Notes under the pieces: model-generated | Seen by the model: only the letters and a program-made list of their open reading frames with translations | What the model was told of the DNA's origin: nothing | Databases searched by the model: none | Shown: positions 53,244-64,000 of the stretch, in pieces | How the letters are laid out: each line of letters begins with the position of its first letter | How positions within the stretch are numbered: position 1 is the stretch's first letter | Position numbers and translations under genes: made by a program | NCBI GenBank assembly: GCA_030704615.1 | Contig: CM060734.1 | Span: 63,628,042 to 63,692,041 of the forward strand | DNA: 64,000 nucleotides | Reading direction: 5' to 3' | Source of the DNA: Takakia lepidozioides | Lineage: Eukaryota; Streptophyta; Takakiopsida; Takakiales; Takakiaceae

Positions 53244-54130
53244 ATGCATCGAACTGCTTCGTTCTTGCGATATGATCATCTTGGATATTCCAGACGGAGA
53301 GCCTGTGGAAGGACTGCAAGCTTTGCCATCTTGGAACAGGTACTCCAAGGACTTTTGGAAGAAAGGATCGGGCTCGCCCACATGGTGTTGGACGACAGAG
53401 GCTGTGTGGTTGTCCTGGCGAGCAGAGGCAAAAACACGCAGACAGGAATTGCGAAGTGGACCCGCAAGAGCGCCCTCCCAATTCTGAAGAAGAAGTGGAC
53501 GTGCATCAACACATTGGGCTTTCGGTCGGAAGGGAAGAAGGTAATTACGACCTTGGCACTCGTCCTTTCATTTTCTTAGGAGTCTTCAAATGCGGTGCCA
53601 CATTCGATTTCTAATCGTTCCCCACTGTGTATGATTTCCGCCCCTCCTGCAATCCTTGTCTGCACACACCCTCTCAAAGAACGAGACCATCTTCAGAAAC
53701 CCGGGGGTGTCGGAAGGCTCTTCGGTAGCCGCCTTCTTCAGTGCTCTGCCCTTCAGAACCTCCATGGTCTTCATGTATGCCAACTTGGCTGCCCGTCCAT
53801 CCAAAGCCGCCAAGAAACTCTCATTCACACACTGGACTACTGTATTGGGATCCACTTTTGGCCTCTTCATTTCCACCGGCTCGAAAGGGTGCCCCCCCGG
53901 GGGGTTGAAGAGTACCTTCTTTGCCGAGCCAGTTCTCGTCCCTCTCGTGACAACGGTGGGCACAGGGGATTTCGGCTGCGTCTCGGGGGTACCATGTCCG
54001 GTCAGTTTTTGCCACGGCTTTCTGAATGAGCTCGGGCTCCAGCATTTCCGCGAACATGTGCGGATCAGTGAGACCAGTTTTCCTCACCCTGTACAGCATA
54101 TATTACAAATTATGAGTAGCATAATATTCA
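53244..54130. pseudogene. scrambled methyltransferase pieces, alternating strands
   Basis: 53244-53540 plus: exon 6 end (CDMIILDIPDGEPVEG ... KKKWTCINTLGF, then GTAATT donor). 53640-53985 minus: middle of exon 6 (GTRTGSAKKVLFNPPGG, VVQCVNESFLAALDGRAAKL, DTPGFLKMV). 53987-54095 minus: exon 2 (YRVRKTGLTDPHMFAEMLEP, KTDRTWY). The pieces belong to one subfamily but are neither in order nor on one strand. Confidence 0.7.
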
Positions 54131-54179
54131 ACGGGACGCGAATTCGTCCAACTCACCTCCCGCATATAGTCGCCGACAG

Positions 54180-54965
54180 GGGCCCTGGCTCAAGAGCCCC
54201 CGTTCTTCATGGCTTGGACTGTGGCCCAAGCTGTGTCTACACACCCGAGCTGCAGAAACAATGGCATGCCGCGCATCTGGTTGGATGCCCGTGGTACCTG
54301 GACATGTCTGGCGGAATTGTTGACGAGTCTGAGAAAGATCTGCACGCAAAAGCAGAAGAGAAGAGAAAGGAAAGACGTGTCCCTGCTCGGCCAGAGTCGG
54401 CAAATGAAGCTGCTGCTCTGGAACAATCCAGAAAGGCAGCTGAGATGGCACAGAAAACGGTGGATGCAGCTGTGCAGGCTCAACAGAAGGGGTCAAAGAA
54501 GCGGACTCGCCAGCAAGGAGCAGCAGTTGTGACACCCAAGAAAACGAAGAAGCAGAAACAGATAGTGCAGGTAGAGGGTGAGGAAGAGGACTCCGATGGA
54601 GACTTTGCAACGAGCCCAAATGGCCAGGGCGGGATTGCCCCCTCCCAATTTCCGTGGTTTCATGGCGGACAATGCACAAGCAAATCGGGCTGCCATCCGA
54701 AGGGTGTACGGGGAAGACCCCAATGTTCCGATGGAAGGCAAGGAGAGATTTTGTGGGTTCCATTTTCTGCAGAGCTTGTCGCAGTACATAACCAGGCTCG
54801 TGGCACCAGATTTCAGAGAGGAGCACCATTCCATGTGTCTTGCGTGGAAGCGTGCTCCCACCTTGGATGATGCAGAGACACAGTTTGCATGTATACGGGC
54901 TTGGTGGACAATGTCAGGTGCTGTAAGACGAGGGAGCAATGGTCAGTTGGCTAGCATGGTGGCAT
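54180..54965 (+). pseudogene. chimera of methyltransferase exon 6 and transposase core
   Basis: 54180-54635: start of methyltransferase exon 6 (KQWHAAHLVGCPWYLDMSGG, a Lys/Ala coiled region, KKRTRQQ and acidic EDSDGDFATSP). It passes at about 54636 directly into transposase sequence: NFRGFMADNAQANRAAIRR (second catalytic Asp), CGFHFLQSLSQYIT, AETQFACIRAWW, with a one-base frame difference. This brings together genes that are divergent in transposon II, by rearrangement. Confidence 0.7.
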
Positions 54966-54984
54966 TATCGAAGAAGCACGTATT

Positions 54985-55930
54985 TCATATACCTGCAGGG
55001 CAGTCAGCTTGCGTGAGCAAAAGTTGAGACCAACGTACTCGCAGAGTGCAACCGAAAACATAAAATGCGAATGCGGTGCCGCATTTCCCAGACAAACCTC
55101 ATTACCAGGCTTTGTGTACAATGATAGCTGGGCTTCACCTGTAAACAATTTGCATTGCAGCTTTCCCGCTCCCTCCTGATGTGTAAACTCCACGCTCTTT
55201 CTTGCTGTCTGTAGCTCCCTGGCGAAGAGGTTGTCCTTGTACGCACATCTGAAACGTGTCACGTAGTCTTCCAATGTCTGTGTTCCATCCCATTTGACGT
55301 ACAAGCCGAACGAATTTGTATGCATTACGACTTGCTCCTTCGCATTCGTCATTACCTGCGATTCCCACATGCATTGTCACGTAGCAGTTCAGGGAATTCA
55401 TTTCAGAAAAGCAACTCTGGGGAAGTACCTTGAATTACCTGGAACCACCAAGTCATGCGGTTGAGCCACACATCCACTGCAGGGTCGGAAACTTCGAGTG
55501 GAAAAGACCACATTGTCCTTATACTCTCCGATGCATTCCAGATCGACAGCCACCGTGTCTGCCATTTCCGATCCAATGTCAGGAGTAGGAAGAAGAGTGA
55601 CTATTGCTAGGAATGAACTTCAGTGAATTGAAACATCACCTTCTCTTTCGCTTCAACACATGTCGTTGAGAGGTGATGCAGTTTCTCCAACTGCATGGTC
55701 GGCTGCATGGCCCGAGAATAGTGTTTTGCAATCTCGGGGATGAAGTCCTTTCCAAGTGCCGGATCTGCAATGGCCACCAGCTTCACAAGCTTTGACTTGT
55801 ATTTCGTTCTGGACTTGACCCCGACTTCCTTCAAGTGCTCAGTCAATGACTGCAACGTTTTGACCTGCCCCTCACTTTCCATGAAGAAGCGTTTGGTATG
55901 GGCCAAATCCAGCTTGATGTTTGACTGCCA
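54985..55930 (-). pseudogene. ParB-methyltransferase copy IV, exons 3-5
   Basis: On the minus strand: exon 3 (about 55920-55637: LAHTKRFFMESEGQVKTLQS, KYKSKLVKLVAIADPALGKD, LEKLHHLSTTCVEAKEKV), exon 4 (about 55560-55440, RWLSIWNASESI ... WLNRMTWWFQ) and exon 5 (about 55358-55135: SFGLYVKWDGTQTLEDYV, ELQTARKSVEFTHQEGAG). Order and strand are consistent within this block. A GCGGTGCCGCATTT palindrome lies at about 55075. Confidence 0.7.
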
Positions 55931-56029
55931 ACAAAAACATGCAGAAGCGTTACATTCGATTCATGTGGAAAGATTACCGGAAATTGAGGCAGAATGAGCA
56001 GAGGGAAATGGGAGGACGACTTACTTCGT

Positions 56030-57407
56030 ATATCACCTCCACCATTCCAAACATGGCCGAATCAGTACATTCTTCCTGGCGTGCCTCCTCTGCGGCGCAT
56101 CTGGTGGACATCCTCACTGCCACAACGAAGGACATTGTGAGATCAATTATGCAGCAATGTAGGTACAACGAGTTCTTGAAAGGGAAACAGTGGGGCTTGG
56201 GGCCGGACAGGCAGGAAATGCTGATGTGGACTAACTCCAGATCGAAGAATCCTTAGAGGTGGGCGGCAGCCTTGCGAGAGGCCTTCGGGACACGCCATTG
56301 CTTCGAAGAGGCCAATACTTGGAAGGAGATGTTCACACCCGTCCAGTGAGACGAAGACTTGATGAGGCACCTGGCGGAGAAGAGGATTCATAGCGAGCTG
56401 ACAAGAATATTCGCATGCTCCCTCGTGGTCCCGTGATGTTGCCTGAGAAGGTCTCGTCGAGCACCGCAAGTCCTGCACGTTCAAGATCGCCATCTCCTTT
56501 GAGCACAGGGCACGTGCCCGAGGAACATAACGAGCCATCTGTAGTAACGCAGTACAATATACCCATTATGGAGACAAGAGTGTCGGAGTCACAGTGGAGA
56601 ATTGCAAGGACATTGTCGGCATTTCGAGGGAAGTGCTGCGCCATCCAGGTGGATACGAGAGTACGCTGTGGTGAGATGATTCGGAGGAACCCACACGGTG
56701 CTGTACCTGCACCTTGTTTCAGCGGCAAATTTTTGATTCCCACATTTTCTCATGCCACAACGCAGACATTTTGGTTATGTAGGCACGACATAATGACATG
56801 TGTATTTGGCAAGCCCAAGTACGGGATTCAGGGAATGCCGGAGCCTCCGGGCGTCTCGCCTGTTGCACCAGGTTGCAACCTCTCTCAGAATGAGGCGGAT
56901 GCTATGGTGCAACGCACAGACGTCCCGGCCCACGCATTTTTAGTTCCTCAGACCCAGCCATTGCAGACTGCTCGGTCCAGTAGAGACGGATTGGACAATT
57001 CTGCACATCCCACAATGCGATTCGGAAGAGTGAAGAGACGACACCCTCCCAACAAGTTGAATGAGACTCGGATTGCCATTGCTCTTGGGATGGCTTGCAC
57101 TGTTCAGAGCTCCGTGGACGTACCCCCACCCGGCCTTGGGCGTGTTTATCGGATGGCAACAGCCGGCTCAGCTGTACGCGACGACCTATACACAATTACG
57201 ATTGGAGTGGAGCCGACTTGCAATTGTACGGACTTCTCGTTGATGGAAGCAAAGAAGGGGTCAAAGTATTATCCGTGCAAGCATCTGTATTACATTTACC
57301 TGAAGAGGTTGAGAATGAACTTGACTATTGATTACTTTATTCATGCACCAGCGTTGAGCGTGAATGAGCTACACAAACTCCTCCGCCGGGATTGCAAAAA
57401 TCATTGA
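56030..57407 (+). pseudogene. Mutator-like transposase C-terminal exon, subfamily of transposon III
   Basis: Starts near NMAESVHSSWRASSAAHLVD (about 56052) and runs to the SWIM finger CNCTDF ... YYPCKHLYYIYL (about 57220-57305) and the C-terminal FIHAPALSVNELHKLL. Very similar to the minus-strand copy at 10700-12190. Lesions: TAG after SRSKNP (about 56254), a TAG in the linker (about 56390) and a deletion near ANAL (about 56900). The SWIM part is open. Confidence 0.75.
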
Positions 57408-58190
57408 TGGGGCAAAGAGAATCCACCATATGGATATTTGCAATTGCATTTTGATGCATTAGACTTTGTTTTGCAGTGTAATGAAATGCACCCCAAAACT
57501 CCTAGAATGATACAGACAATATTAAAGTAATGCTTTTAAACACTATGGACTGCTGGATATCCGTTGACGTCTAGTGAAAATTCAATGTCGAAACAGAATC
57601 AATATTAAGATGGCGGCAAGAAAAACTTACAAATCTTCCAGAAAACTGAGTTCCAACAGTAGCAGTTGTGGGGGCCATTTCTGGAAAAATGGCGCCGAAT
57701 TTCCAGTTACATGACCCAGAACTACCGAACATCTGTGCAATCCCCGGCACCATGTACCGAAATTTGGCGCCACATTTCCAAATTTTGGGTTTACACACCT
57801 GCCATGTTGGGACTTATAACCGCGAAATTCGGCACCATTTTCCGCCGGAGACACCTATTACCGCAAAATTCGTCGCAGATTTCTCCGGTTGCGGAACCTA
57901 TTACCGCGAAAATCGGCGCCATTTTTGCAAATGTCGCTCGGAATTCGCAGGAGCGGAAGACGAAATATCATGAGCACGGCTCTCAAAACTACAATTTCTA
58001 CTTCAAACAATGAATATTATATCGGTTTTTCTGACACATTCCATTAAAATAATGTTTTTTATTTCCAGAATTTGTACTTTTGCTCATGAAAACCGATTGT
58101 CTTACTACTCTGCTCATGCCGGGGTGTGTACTTTGCATGAGCGGTGAGCATGAGCATGAGCACATATAAGCATGAGCAGAGAATTTTAGG
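57408..58190 (-). repeat. transposon end, inverted relative of 9971-10690
   Basis: 57660-57930 carries the AATTCGGCGCCATTTTT-type half palindromes; 58010-58190 carries the AT-rich block and ATGAGC repeats (TGAGCGGTGAGCATGAGCATGAGC). It closes the transposon IV/III region on the right. The outermost GCTATTTC motif is not clearly visible, so the tip may be altered. Confidence 0.65.
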
Positions 58191-58506
58191 GAATATTCCT
58201 GGAATTTAGCCCTTCCCGACCTAATTTTGACTGTTTTTCATGTCAAAAAGTGCGAGGTGCTGCATCATAATGTGGCCTAGAAGTTTGCCCTCGGTTCGGA
58301 AAAAGCAGGTTCGGCAGTTGCCGAACCTGCATAGTGGGCAACGATTACAAGCATAAGAGGAGAATAAGGCCGCGGGAATAGGGCCGCAGGAATTGGACCG
58401 CGAGAATAGGACCGTTTGTAATAAAAATAAAAATAAAAAAATAAAAATTTGAACACAAGTAAGATCCGAATGACAGTGATTCCTGGTGTTTTGGGCCGGC
58501 TAGGTT
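58191..58506. repeat. spacer with short GGCCGCGGGAATA repeats
   Basis: 58355-58430 has about four units of GGCCGCGGGAATAGG and variants, followed by an AAAATAAAAATAAA stretch. No gene seen. Confidence 0.5.
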
Positions 58507-59217
58507 ATGTCATTCACGGCGCCGATTATGCGCTGGTTGGTTCAGGAAAGTCTGCAACGATTACAGACACAGTGTTGGCAACTCAAAATCAAGTTTGTTG
58601 TTAGTCATTTTGTCTGTTTAGCTAAGATGGACGCTGCCAATGTGGATGCAGGCGGCAGCAGCTGTGCTATGGAGGGCGACGGGGAAAACAGGCCTGCTGC
58701 CAATGTGGATGCAAGCAGCAGTAGCCGTGCTATGGAGGGCGACGGGGAGGACAGGCCTGTTTCCGAATCGTGGTGGACTCATTATCTCAACAATATCGCC
58801 GAGTGTGTTGCTAGGCAGGAATATGAGGCTTTGTTGCTTATGCAGTCACAAAATGATAACGCTCCAGCTGAAGAGGAATTCAACACTTATTTAGAGGAGT
58901 CGGACGCTGATGAAAACATGGGGATGGAGGATGAGGAAGGAGGTGACGATGAGGAGATGAAGGTTAATGAAGAAGAGGATTTGCACTGGATTGGGATTTC
59001 CATTGACATCGTTGAAGAGTCGGCTCCGGAGTCTATTGTGCCGGTGGAAACAAGGGCATTGGAACCATGCACAATTTTCCTAGAGACACCAGTAGCTGGA
59101 GAGTCTGTATGCATACTGAGTGAGTGCTCCATTTATTCCACACTCCATACTTTGACACATGGGTGCAACTCAATGGGTCATGCCCTCTCTACCGGCGTCG
59201 GATCTGAGACCACATAG
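58507..59217 (+). CDS. acidic ORF of unknown family
   Basis: 236 codons; an internal Met at 58627 (MDAANVDAGGSS) is a likelier start. A 17-18 residue unit, AANVDAxxSSxAMEGDGExRP, occurs twice in tandem. Then comes WWTHYLNNIAECVARQEYEA, a long Asp/Glu-rich stretch and IVEESAPESIVPVETRALEP. No family recognised. It may be a transcription-factor-like or retroelement-derived acidic protein; it lies next to Ty3/gypsy debris but shares no motif with it. Confidence 0.4.
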   Translation: MSFTAPIMRWLVQESLQRLQTQCWQLKIKFVVSHFVCLAKMDAANVDAGGSSCAMEGDGENRPAANVDASSSSRAMEGDGEDRPVSESWWTHYLNNIAECVARQEYEALLLMQSQNDNAPAEEEFNTYLEESDADENMGMEDEEGGDDEEMKVNEEEDLHWIGISIDIVEESAPESIVPVETRALEPCTIFLETPVAGESVCILSECSIYSTLHTLTHGCNSMGHALSTGVGSETT

Positions 59218-59482
59218 ATAGGCCAGACAGAGAAGCTCAGTATCCATGATGACGTAGATCAGTGGCCTATGGAGACAATGTATTTGATTTTTTTTTTTTT
59301 TAAACATACCTAGTTCTATTACGAGTTGTGGACTAGCGGACGATTAATGATACTACCAGAAATGCAAGTTTGTCGCTGCAATTCTAGACTCAGAACCAAC
59401 TAGATACCTGATAGTGGACACAATATTAATCTTAGATTTACTGAAATAAGCAAATTATAAGTCGGCGCCGACCAATGTTGGT
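59218..59482. other. no recognised feature
   Basis: A poly-T run near 59287-59300 and a GTCGGCGCCGAC palindrome at about 59461. Nothing else seen. Confidence 0.3.
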
Positions 59483-59842
59483 GTGGTATGGTTATCAGAC
59501 TTATATCCGATTATGAACACAAAAAATCAATTTGGGTTAAAGTTTATCAAAAGCAAAAAACAAAACAACACTTGGCTCTTGGAGCTAGAGCAGTACTTCC
59601 AGGCGGCCAAGTTGAGTGACGAGGATTGGGTGGAAGTGGCTCCCACCTATTTGAGGGGCTATGCTCAACAATGGTGGCAGAAACGCCTTCATAATCAAGG
59701 ACCAAACCCGGAAATCTTTAACTTGAGTGGGTTCAAGGAACTTATGAAAAGACAGTTTGTTCCCCTCAACGCGTCCTGGCTCGCCCGAGACAAGATGAGG
59801 AATCTGATTGCAAAAACTTGTGTTGTACAAATTTTGTTATAA
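59483..59842 (+). pseudogene. Ty3/gypsy gag fragment
   Basis: 119 codons with the retrotransposon gag pattern: WLLELEQYFQAAKLSDEDWV, APTYLRGYAQQWW, FNLSGFKELMKRQFVPLN (the 'A..W.....W..F...F...F' spacing of PF03732). The upstream MET-rich start and the CCHC knuckle are missing. Opposite in strand to the pol fragment to its right. Confidence 0.6.
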
Positions 59843-61328
59843 ATGAAATGGTTTTCAAATGTTGTGCTTCTTATTTTGTTTGGAATGGTGATGTATGGTA
59901 TGGTTGGCTAGTACGTAGAATGCATGCTAGCTTACAAAAGTGAGAGAGGTAAATTGGATTAATTGTGTGTTTGCATAGTGTCGAAATCAGGTGACTCCCA
60001 TCTAAGGCCAAAGAAACTTGCGCCTTCTTTGAGAATTCACATGCTAGTGCGCACCTAGCGCATGTGCGTACTATGACTGCGCTACCGAAGGGGTTGTCTT
60101 GTAGTGTGAGCTAACGCGGAAGCTACGTACTTCCGTTCACATACCATAATCGTGTAACCTCAGGACGAAGTCGTAGTGCGGCTTCGGCGTGTTTCCATAT
60201 CTCAGGCCAACATTCCAAGGCGGACTCAATTGTAGTGATTGGGGCGCGCGGTTGGTTCAAGGTTATCTTCTTACTCAAAAAAAAGGTTCAAGGTGATGCC
60301 AAAAGCGGCATCATGAGCGGTCGCAAGCAATGTTGTTGCAGTAAGACGATTCGATCCTCAGGGAGGATCGTTCCTTGGCCTTGAAGTGGGCCAAGAAGAG
60401 TGCACTGGGTAGAGTTTGAGAGGCTCTACCCTTGGCCGGGACTTGGAGGAAGTCGGCCGAACTAGCTAATGGAGAGTAGAGTCAAGTGGGGGTTTGGTTC
60501 TCTGCCATAGGACGCCATGGTACGGAACAAACTCCTTGATGTGGGACGCCACAACTTGGATGTTCATTTCTACAAAATGGATAAGTCAATGAGGATATCG
60601 ACTCCCTGTTGGTAGGGGTGTGTGTCACGGCCATTTGCCTTGAGGGCAGGGGGTCGGGACACAAGAGGGGCTGCCCCCATGGTGGGGGCAGTGACAACAA
60701 TAGGAACGGGGGCCGAAGCATCCTTGAGTGCCCAAGGCACTCAAAGAGGCGGAGGCGTTCACTAGGTGGAGCCTTGCACACCGGGTTGCGGTGGGGGTGG
60801 GTCCACGAGGGGTGGTGGTAGCTTAGTGGGTCTTAGTGGGGGTGGCATAGGACTCACCATGGGGAGGAGACCTTGTGGTGGGAGTCGTGGGGAGTCTTGG
60901 GACTCATCACGGTCCAATGGGACTGTGGTGGGTGGGCCAAGACTCAGCGCGACTCATCACTGGGAGTCGAGGGTTTTCGTGGTGGTTCGCCATAAAATGA
61001 CTGGTTGTTTGTGAAACCCCCACGGACAGTCACAAAAATATATATAGGGGAGTAGTAACCCCGAGAACGGTGCAAGCCCGTTGGTGACCAAAAACTAGTG
61101 AGTGAGCGAGCGAGCGAGCCGGAAAGCGACCAAGGAGTGGGGAGCTATTCCGGACTGCCATCGACCAAAGGGAATTTCCACTTGGCCCAAATTGAGAGAG
61201 GGTCTCGTGGAGGAGTAAAGGGGGACCGTTACGTCCCGGTGAGCAGCCAAAGCTCCGAGTTGGCCCGGCGGCCAGTTTGGGAGTTAGGCGCGCGCAACAA
61301 AGTGAGTAACTATGACTTGAAGATGAAC
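59843..61328. other. noncoding, partly G-rich; possible LTR remains
   Basis: 60610-61010 is G-rich with repeated GTGGTGGG and GACTCATCAC phrases. A TATATATAGGGG sequence lies at about 61042. It directly follows the 3' side of the minus-strand pol, where its LTR would be, but I could not fix TG/CA edges. Short frames are low complexity. Confidence 0.35.
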
Positions 61329-64000
61329 TTACCGAAGTGAGGTGCACGACATCTTCTTCGTTGGCGTATAAGTCATGTACAAGGGCTTTGTCATGTATTC
61401 CTTGGTATCATTTTGACTTGTTAATATTAATTCGTCCCACGAATTCTTGTTCCAAGGTCTGTAAATCAACAGTTCCATTGTCATGTACCTTTTTTTATTT
61501 GAAATGGTCCCATCCATGGCATTTTCAATTTTCCGCCCAGTTTGATCTTCTTGATTTTCTGGTAACCATAAAGCAATGTCCCCGTCCTGGAAAGATTTTT
61601 CTTTCCCTTCGGATATTTTTTTTAGACTTCGTTGTTCTTGAATTCGTGCCATGTTATATGCGGCGTTTGCCCCGAACTTCTTCCAAATGGAATAACTCAT
61701 ATTCCCTGACTCGTAGAAATTCTTCTAAACCCCATCGTTCATGAGTTCCGGTTCGTAGTGTGGGTAGCATACATGCAATGGGTAATAGTGCCTCTGCTCC
61801 ATACACCAGTTGAAATGGTGTATGTTTCGTGGTCACCTTGTATGAGGTCATGAATGCCCATAGTGTTGTGTTCATTTTGGTGTCCCAATCTGTACAATTG
61901 GCATTTACTATCTTGGTTAAGATAGTGCATAATATCTTGTTGGTAGATTCGGCTTGGCCATTTCTTTGGGAATAGTAAGTAGTACTCTTGTGATGTACGA
62001 TCATAAACTCCTCCGCATTTGATGGCATCATTTATAAAATGTGACCCTTGATCACTGACGAATTCCAGTGGGCTACCAAATCGTGTGATGATGTTTTCAT
62101 ATAAGAATTTGGCTGTTGATCTGGCAGTGTTGTCTCTTAGTGCCTTGGCCTCTACCCATTTGGTAGTATAGTTAGTGGTTATGAGGATGTATTGGTTTTG
62201 TGTGTACCTTGCTGGAGGTTTAATGGGTCCCACGAAGTCTAGCCCCAGCGTTGAAATGGTTCTGTTGGTAGTATTGGGTGCATAGTACCCTTCCCAGTTC
62301 GTTCTACTGGTCCCATCCTCTGGCAAACATCACACTGTTGACAGTGTTCATAAGTGTCTCCAAATATAGTAGGCCACCAATAACCTGCTAATAATATCTT
62401 TTTGTTGTCAGGTCCGAACTGAAGCGTCCTCCTGCAATTTCTTCGTGTAGCTCTTACATCACTGTTTGGCTTGCTCTTTGTTCACACATCTTCTCATTAT
62501 GGAGTCAATTCCTCTTTTGCACAAAATCCCCTTGATTACTGTGTACGGTTTGCTTTTCATTGAAAGCTTTCTCCTGTCATCTTTGGTGTAGTCTTCAGGA
62601 AATTTCCTTGTGTTTAGATAGTATTTGATTGGCCATTGCCAATCATCTTGATCTTGATTCTGAATGTCTTCTGAATCTTCCTTGGTAACTGTATACGCTC
62701 CAATACTGATATTGGCCAATTCTGGATTGTTTGTTTCGTTGTTTTCCTTGTCATCTTCTTCTTCTGGATCTGGCTCATCCTCAATAATAAGTCCTTCATC
62801 AAGAGGTTCTTCTTCATCTGATGAGTCCTCTTCTTCATCAGTGTCATCCATGAGTTTAAGAGAATCTGGGAGGTCATAGTCTCCTTGAAACACTCCCAGA
62901 GCATTTATATGATCTGTCTCTTCATCTTGTGCTTCTGGTTGAACAACAAACATAAATGCATCGGGGAGTTGATCCTCTACCCCCGTGGCTGGTTTTCCTG
63001 TAGTAATCCTTGACAGATGATCTGATGTAACATGTAATCTTCCTGGTTTATGAACAACTTCAAAATCATACTCATGAAGCAATAACCATCGAGCAACCCT
63101 GCCATTAGCTAGTGGTCGATTTGCTAAATGAACTAGAGCCTGATGATCAACAATAAACTTAAAGCGATTGCCAAGTAAATAATGCCAAAACTTTTGAACA
63201 GCATAAATCATTGCCAATGCTTCCCTTTATGTGGTGCTATAGTTCTTCTCGGCTGCTGTCAACAATCTGCTTGCATAATAGATTGGTGAATCTATTGTGC
63301 CTGTCACATTCTGAGCTAGAACTGCTCCCAAAGCAATGCCCGATGCATCACTGTGTACATGAAATGGTAAATCCCATCTTGGATTTATCAGAATTGGTGC
63401 TGCTGAGAGTGCTCTTTTTAGTGAATCAAATGATTCCTGGCAAGCTGGAGACCATCTGTACTCGACATCTTGCTTCAGCAGTCCATAGACTGGTGCCGCT
63501 CGATGAGCATATTTGTCCATGTACCTTCTGTAATAGCTTGTCTGTCCCAGAAATCTCTTGAGTTTCTTGGGATTTTCTGGTGGTGGTATTTTCTGGATAA
63601 CCTCCACTTTATTTGGATCCACCAGAATTCCCTGTTGGCACATAATGTGTCCCAACAATAATCCTGAATTTACACAAAATGTACATTTTTCCGGATTGAG
63701 ACTTACTCCATTGTTTCTGCAGGCTTGTGAGCAAAGTTTTAACTGTGCCAAGTGTTTGGATTTCTGTCCGAAGACATTGAAATCATCCAAAAATACCTGC
63801 ATAAAATCGTTGAGATAATTCTTGAATATCTAGATACTGCTCGCTGAAACGTGGCTGGTGCGTTGCAAAGTCCAAATGGCATGACTTTGTAAGCACAGGC
63901 TCCTCATTCAGTGATGAATGCGGTCTTTTCTCGGTCTTCTTCTGCCATCTGCACCTGGTTGTACCCACTGAACCCATCCATGAATGTGTACATCTCATGT
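61329..64000 (-). pseudogene. Ty3/gypsy pol: RT, RNase H and integrase, broken frames
   Basis: Minus strand, entering from the right edge. RT: FMDGFSGYNQVQMAEEDREK and MPFGLCNAPATFQRA near 63980-63850 with a TGA before GAC, then VFLDDFNVFG (catalytic DD) and YYRRYMDKYAHRAAPVYGLL in the open frame 63802-63227. RNase H: SDASGIALGAVLAQ near 63350, FIVDHQALVHLANR near 63140. An acidic linker at 62890-62700. Integrase: zinc region ([16 protein letters not shown] near 62330), [13 protein letters not shown] (first Asp), [13 protein letters not shown] (second Asp), then, after a frameshift near 62000, GQAESTNK (Glu). Domain order RT-RH-INT identifies Ty3/gypsy. No chromodomain seen. Confidence 0.85.

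Noticed and set aside
54180-54870. A novel methyltransferase-transposase fusion gene
   Set aside because: The join shifts frame, both halves match separate genes elsewhere in the window, and the surrounding region is rearranged, so it is a breakpoint and not a functional fusion.
1-64000. tRNA and rRNA genes
   Set aside because: I looked for the T-loop GGTTCGAATCC-type box and conserved rRNA blocks while reading and saw none I could support; a tRNAscan-SE and Infernal run would settle it.

Overview
This is nuclear DNA of a eukaryote, almost certainly of the green-plant lineage. It holds several tracts of the plant telomere repeat TTTAGGG/CCCTAAA away from any chromosome end, genes split by GT-AG introns, PLS-type pentatricopeptide-repeat (PPR) debris and Ty3/gypsy retrotransposon sequence. 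A non-seed streptophyte (charophyte alga, bryophyte, lycophyte or fern) fits best; a Chara-like alga is only a guess. I recognise no complete, ordinary single-copy host gene. Nearly all readable sequence is mobile elements, many broken, inverted or fused to one another.

Three systems are interleaved. (1) Penelope-like retroelements (PLEs) lacking a visible GIY-YIG endonuclease. The reverse-transcriptase family, here PLE1, lies at 1.8-4.3, 21.5-24.5 and 43.1-43.3 kb. A shorter family without a recognised RT, PLE2, lies at 4.4-6.1, 8.3-10.0 and 46.3-48.5 kb. In both, telomeric repeats form the seams at element ends, and a TATATAA box precedes a hammerhead-ribozyme motif by about 35 nt. (2) A large DNA transposon family seen at 6.1-8.3, 10.0-12.6, 25.8-37.7 (best copy) and 48.5-58.1 kb. 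Its ends read GGGGGxTGCTATTTCATGAGC followed by more ATGAGC repeats. It encodes a Mutator-like transposase with a GCM/WRKY-like zinc region and a SWIM finger, an unrecognised conserved protein (ORF-a), and a multi-exon protein joining a ParB/Srx-like domain to an N4/N6 (PF01555-like) DNA methyltransferase fold. Arrays of perfect palindromes with a GGYGCC core lie between its divergent genes. (3) Ordinary LTR retroelement debris at 25.6, 40.4-41.4 and 59.5-64 kb.

Layout: 0-1.6 kb 3' part of a methyltransferase copy (A); 1.8-4.3 PLE1 truncated and capped by telomere repeats; 4.4-10 PLE2 array interrupted by transposon fragment I; 10-12.6 transposon end III with transposase pseudogene; 12.6-20 mostly unassigned with PPR pseudogenes and a tandem duplication; 20.2-21.2 a TIR element with a 10-bp target duplication; 21.5-24.5 two PLE1 copies head to head; 25.8-37.7 transposon II; 37.7-40.3 inverted methyltransferase copy C fused to it; 40.4-41.4 LTR; 43.1-43.9 PLE1 tail plus methyltransferase end (D); 44.2-46.1 possible host exon and a kinase-like ORF; 46.3-48.5 PLE2 tandem array; 48.5-58.1 transposon IV with scrambled methyltransferase and transposase pieces; 58.5-59.2 acidic ORF; 59.5-64 Ty3/gypsy fragments.

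The most interesting candidate system is transposon II: a eukaryotic DNA transposon that carries its own ParB-methyltransferase and a 1.6-kb palindrome array from which transposase and methyltransferase are divergently oriented. Second is the telomere-seamed, ribozyme-bearing PLE2 array.
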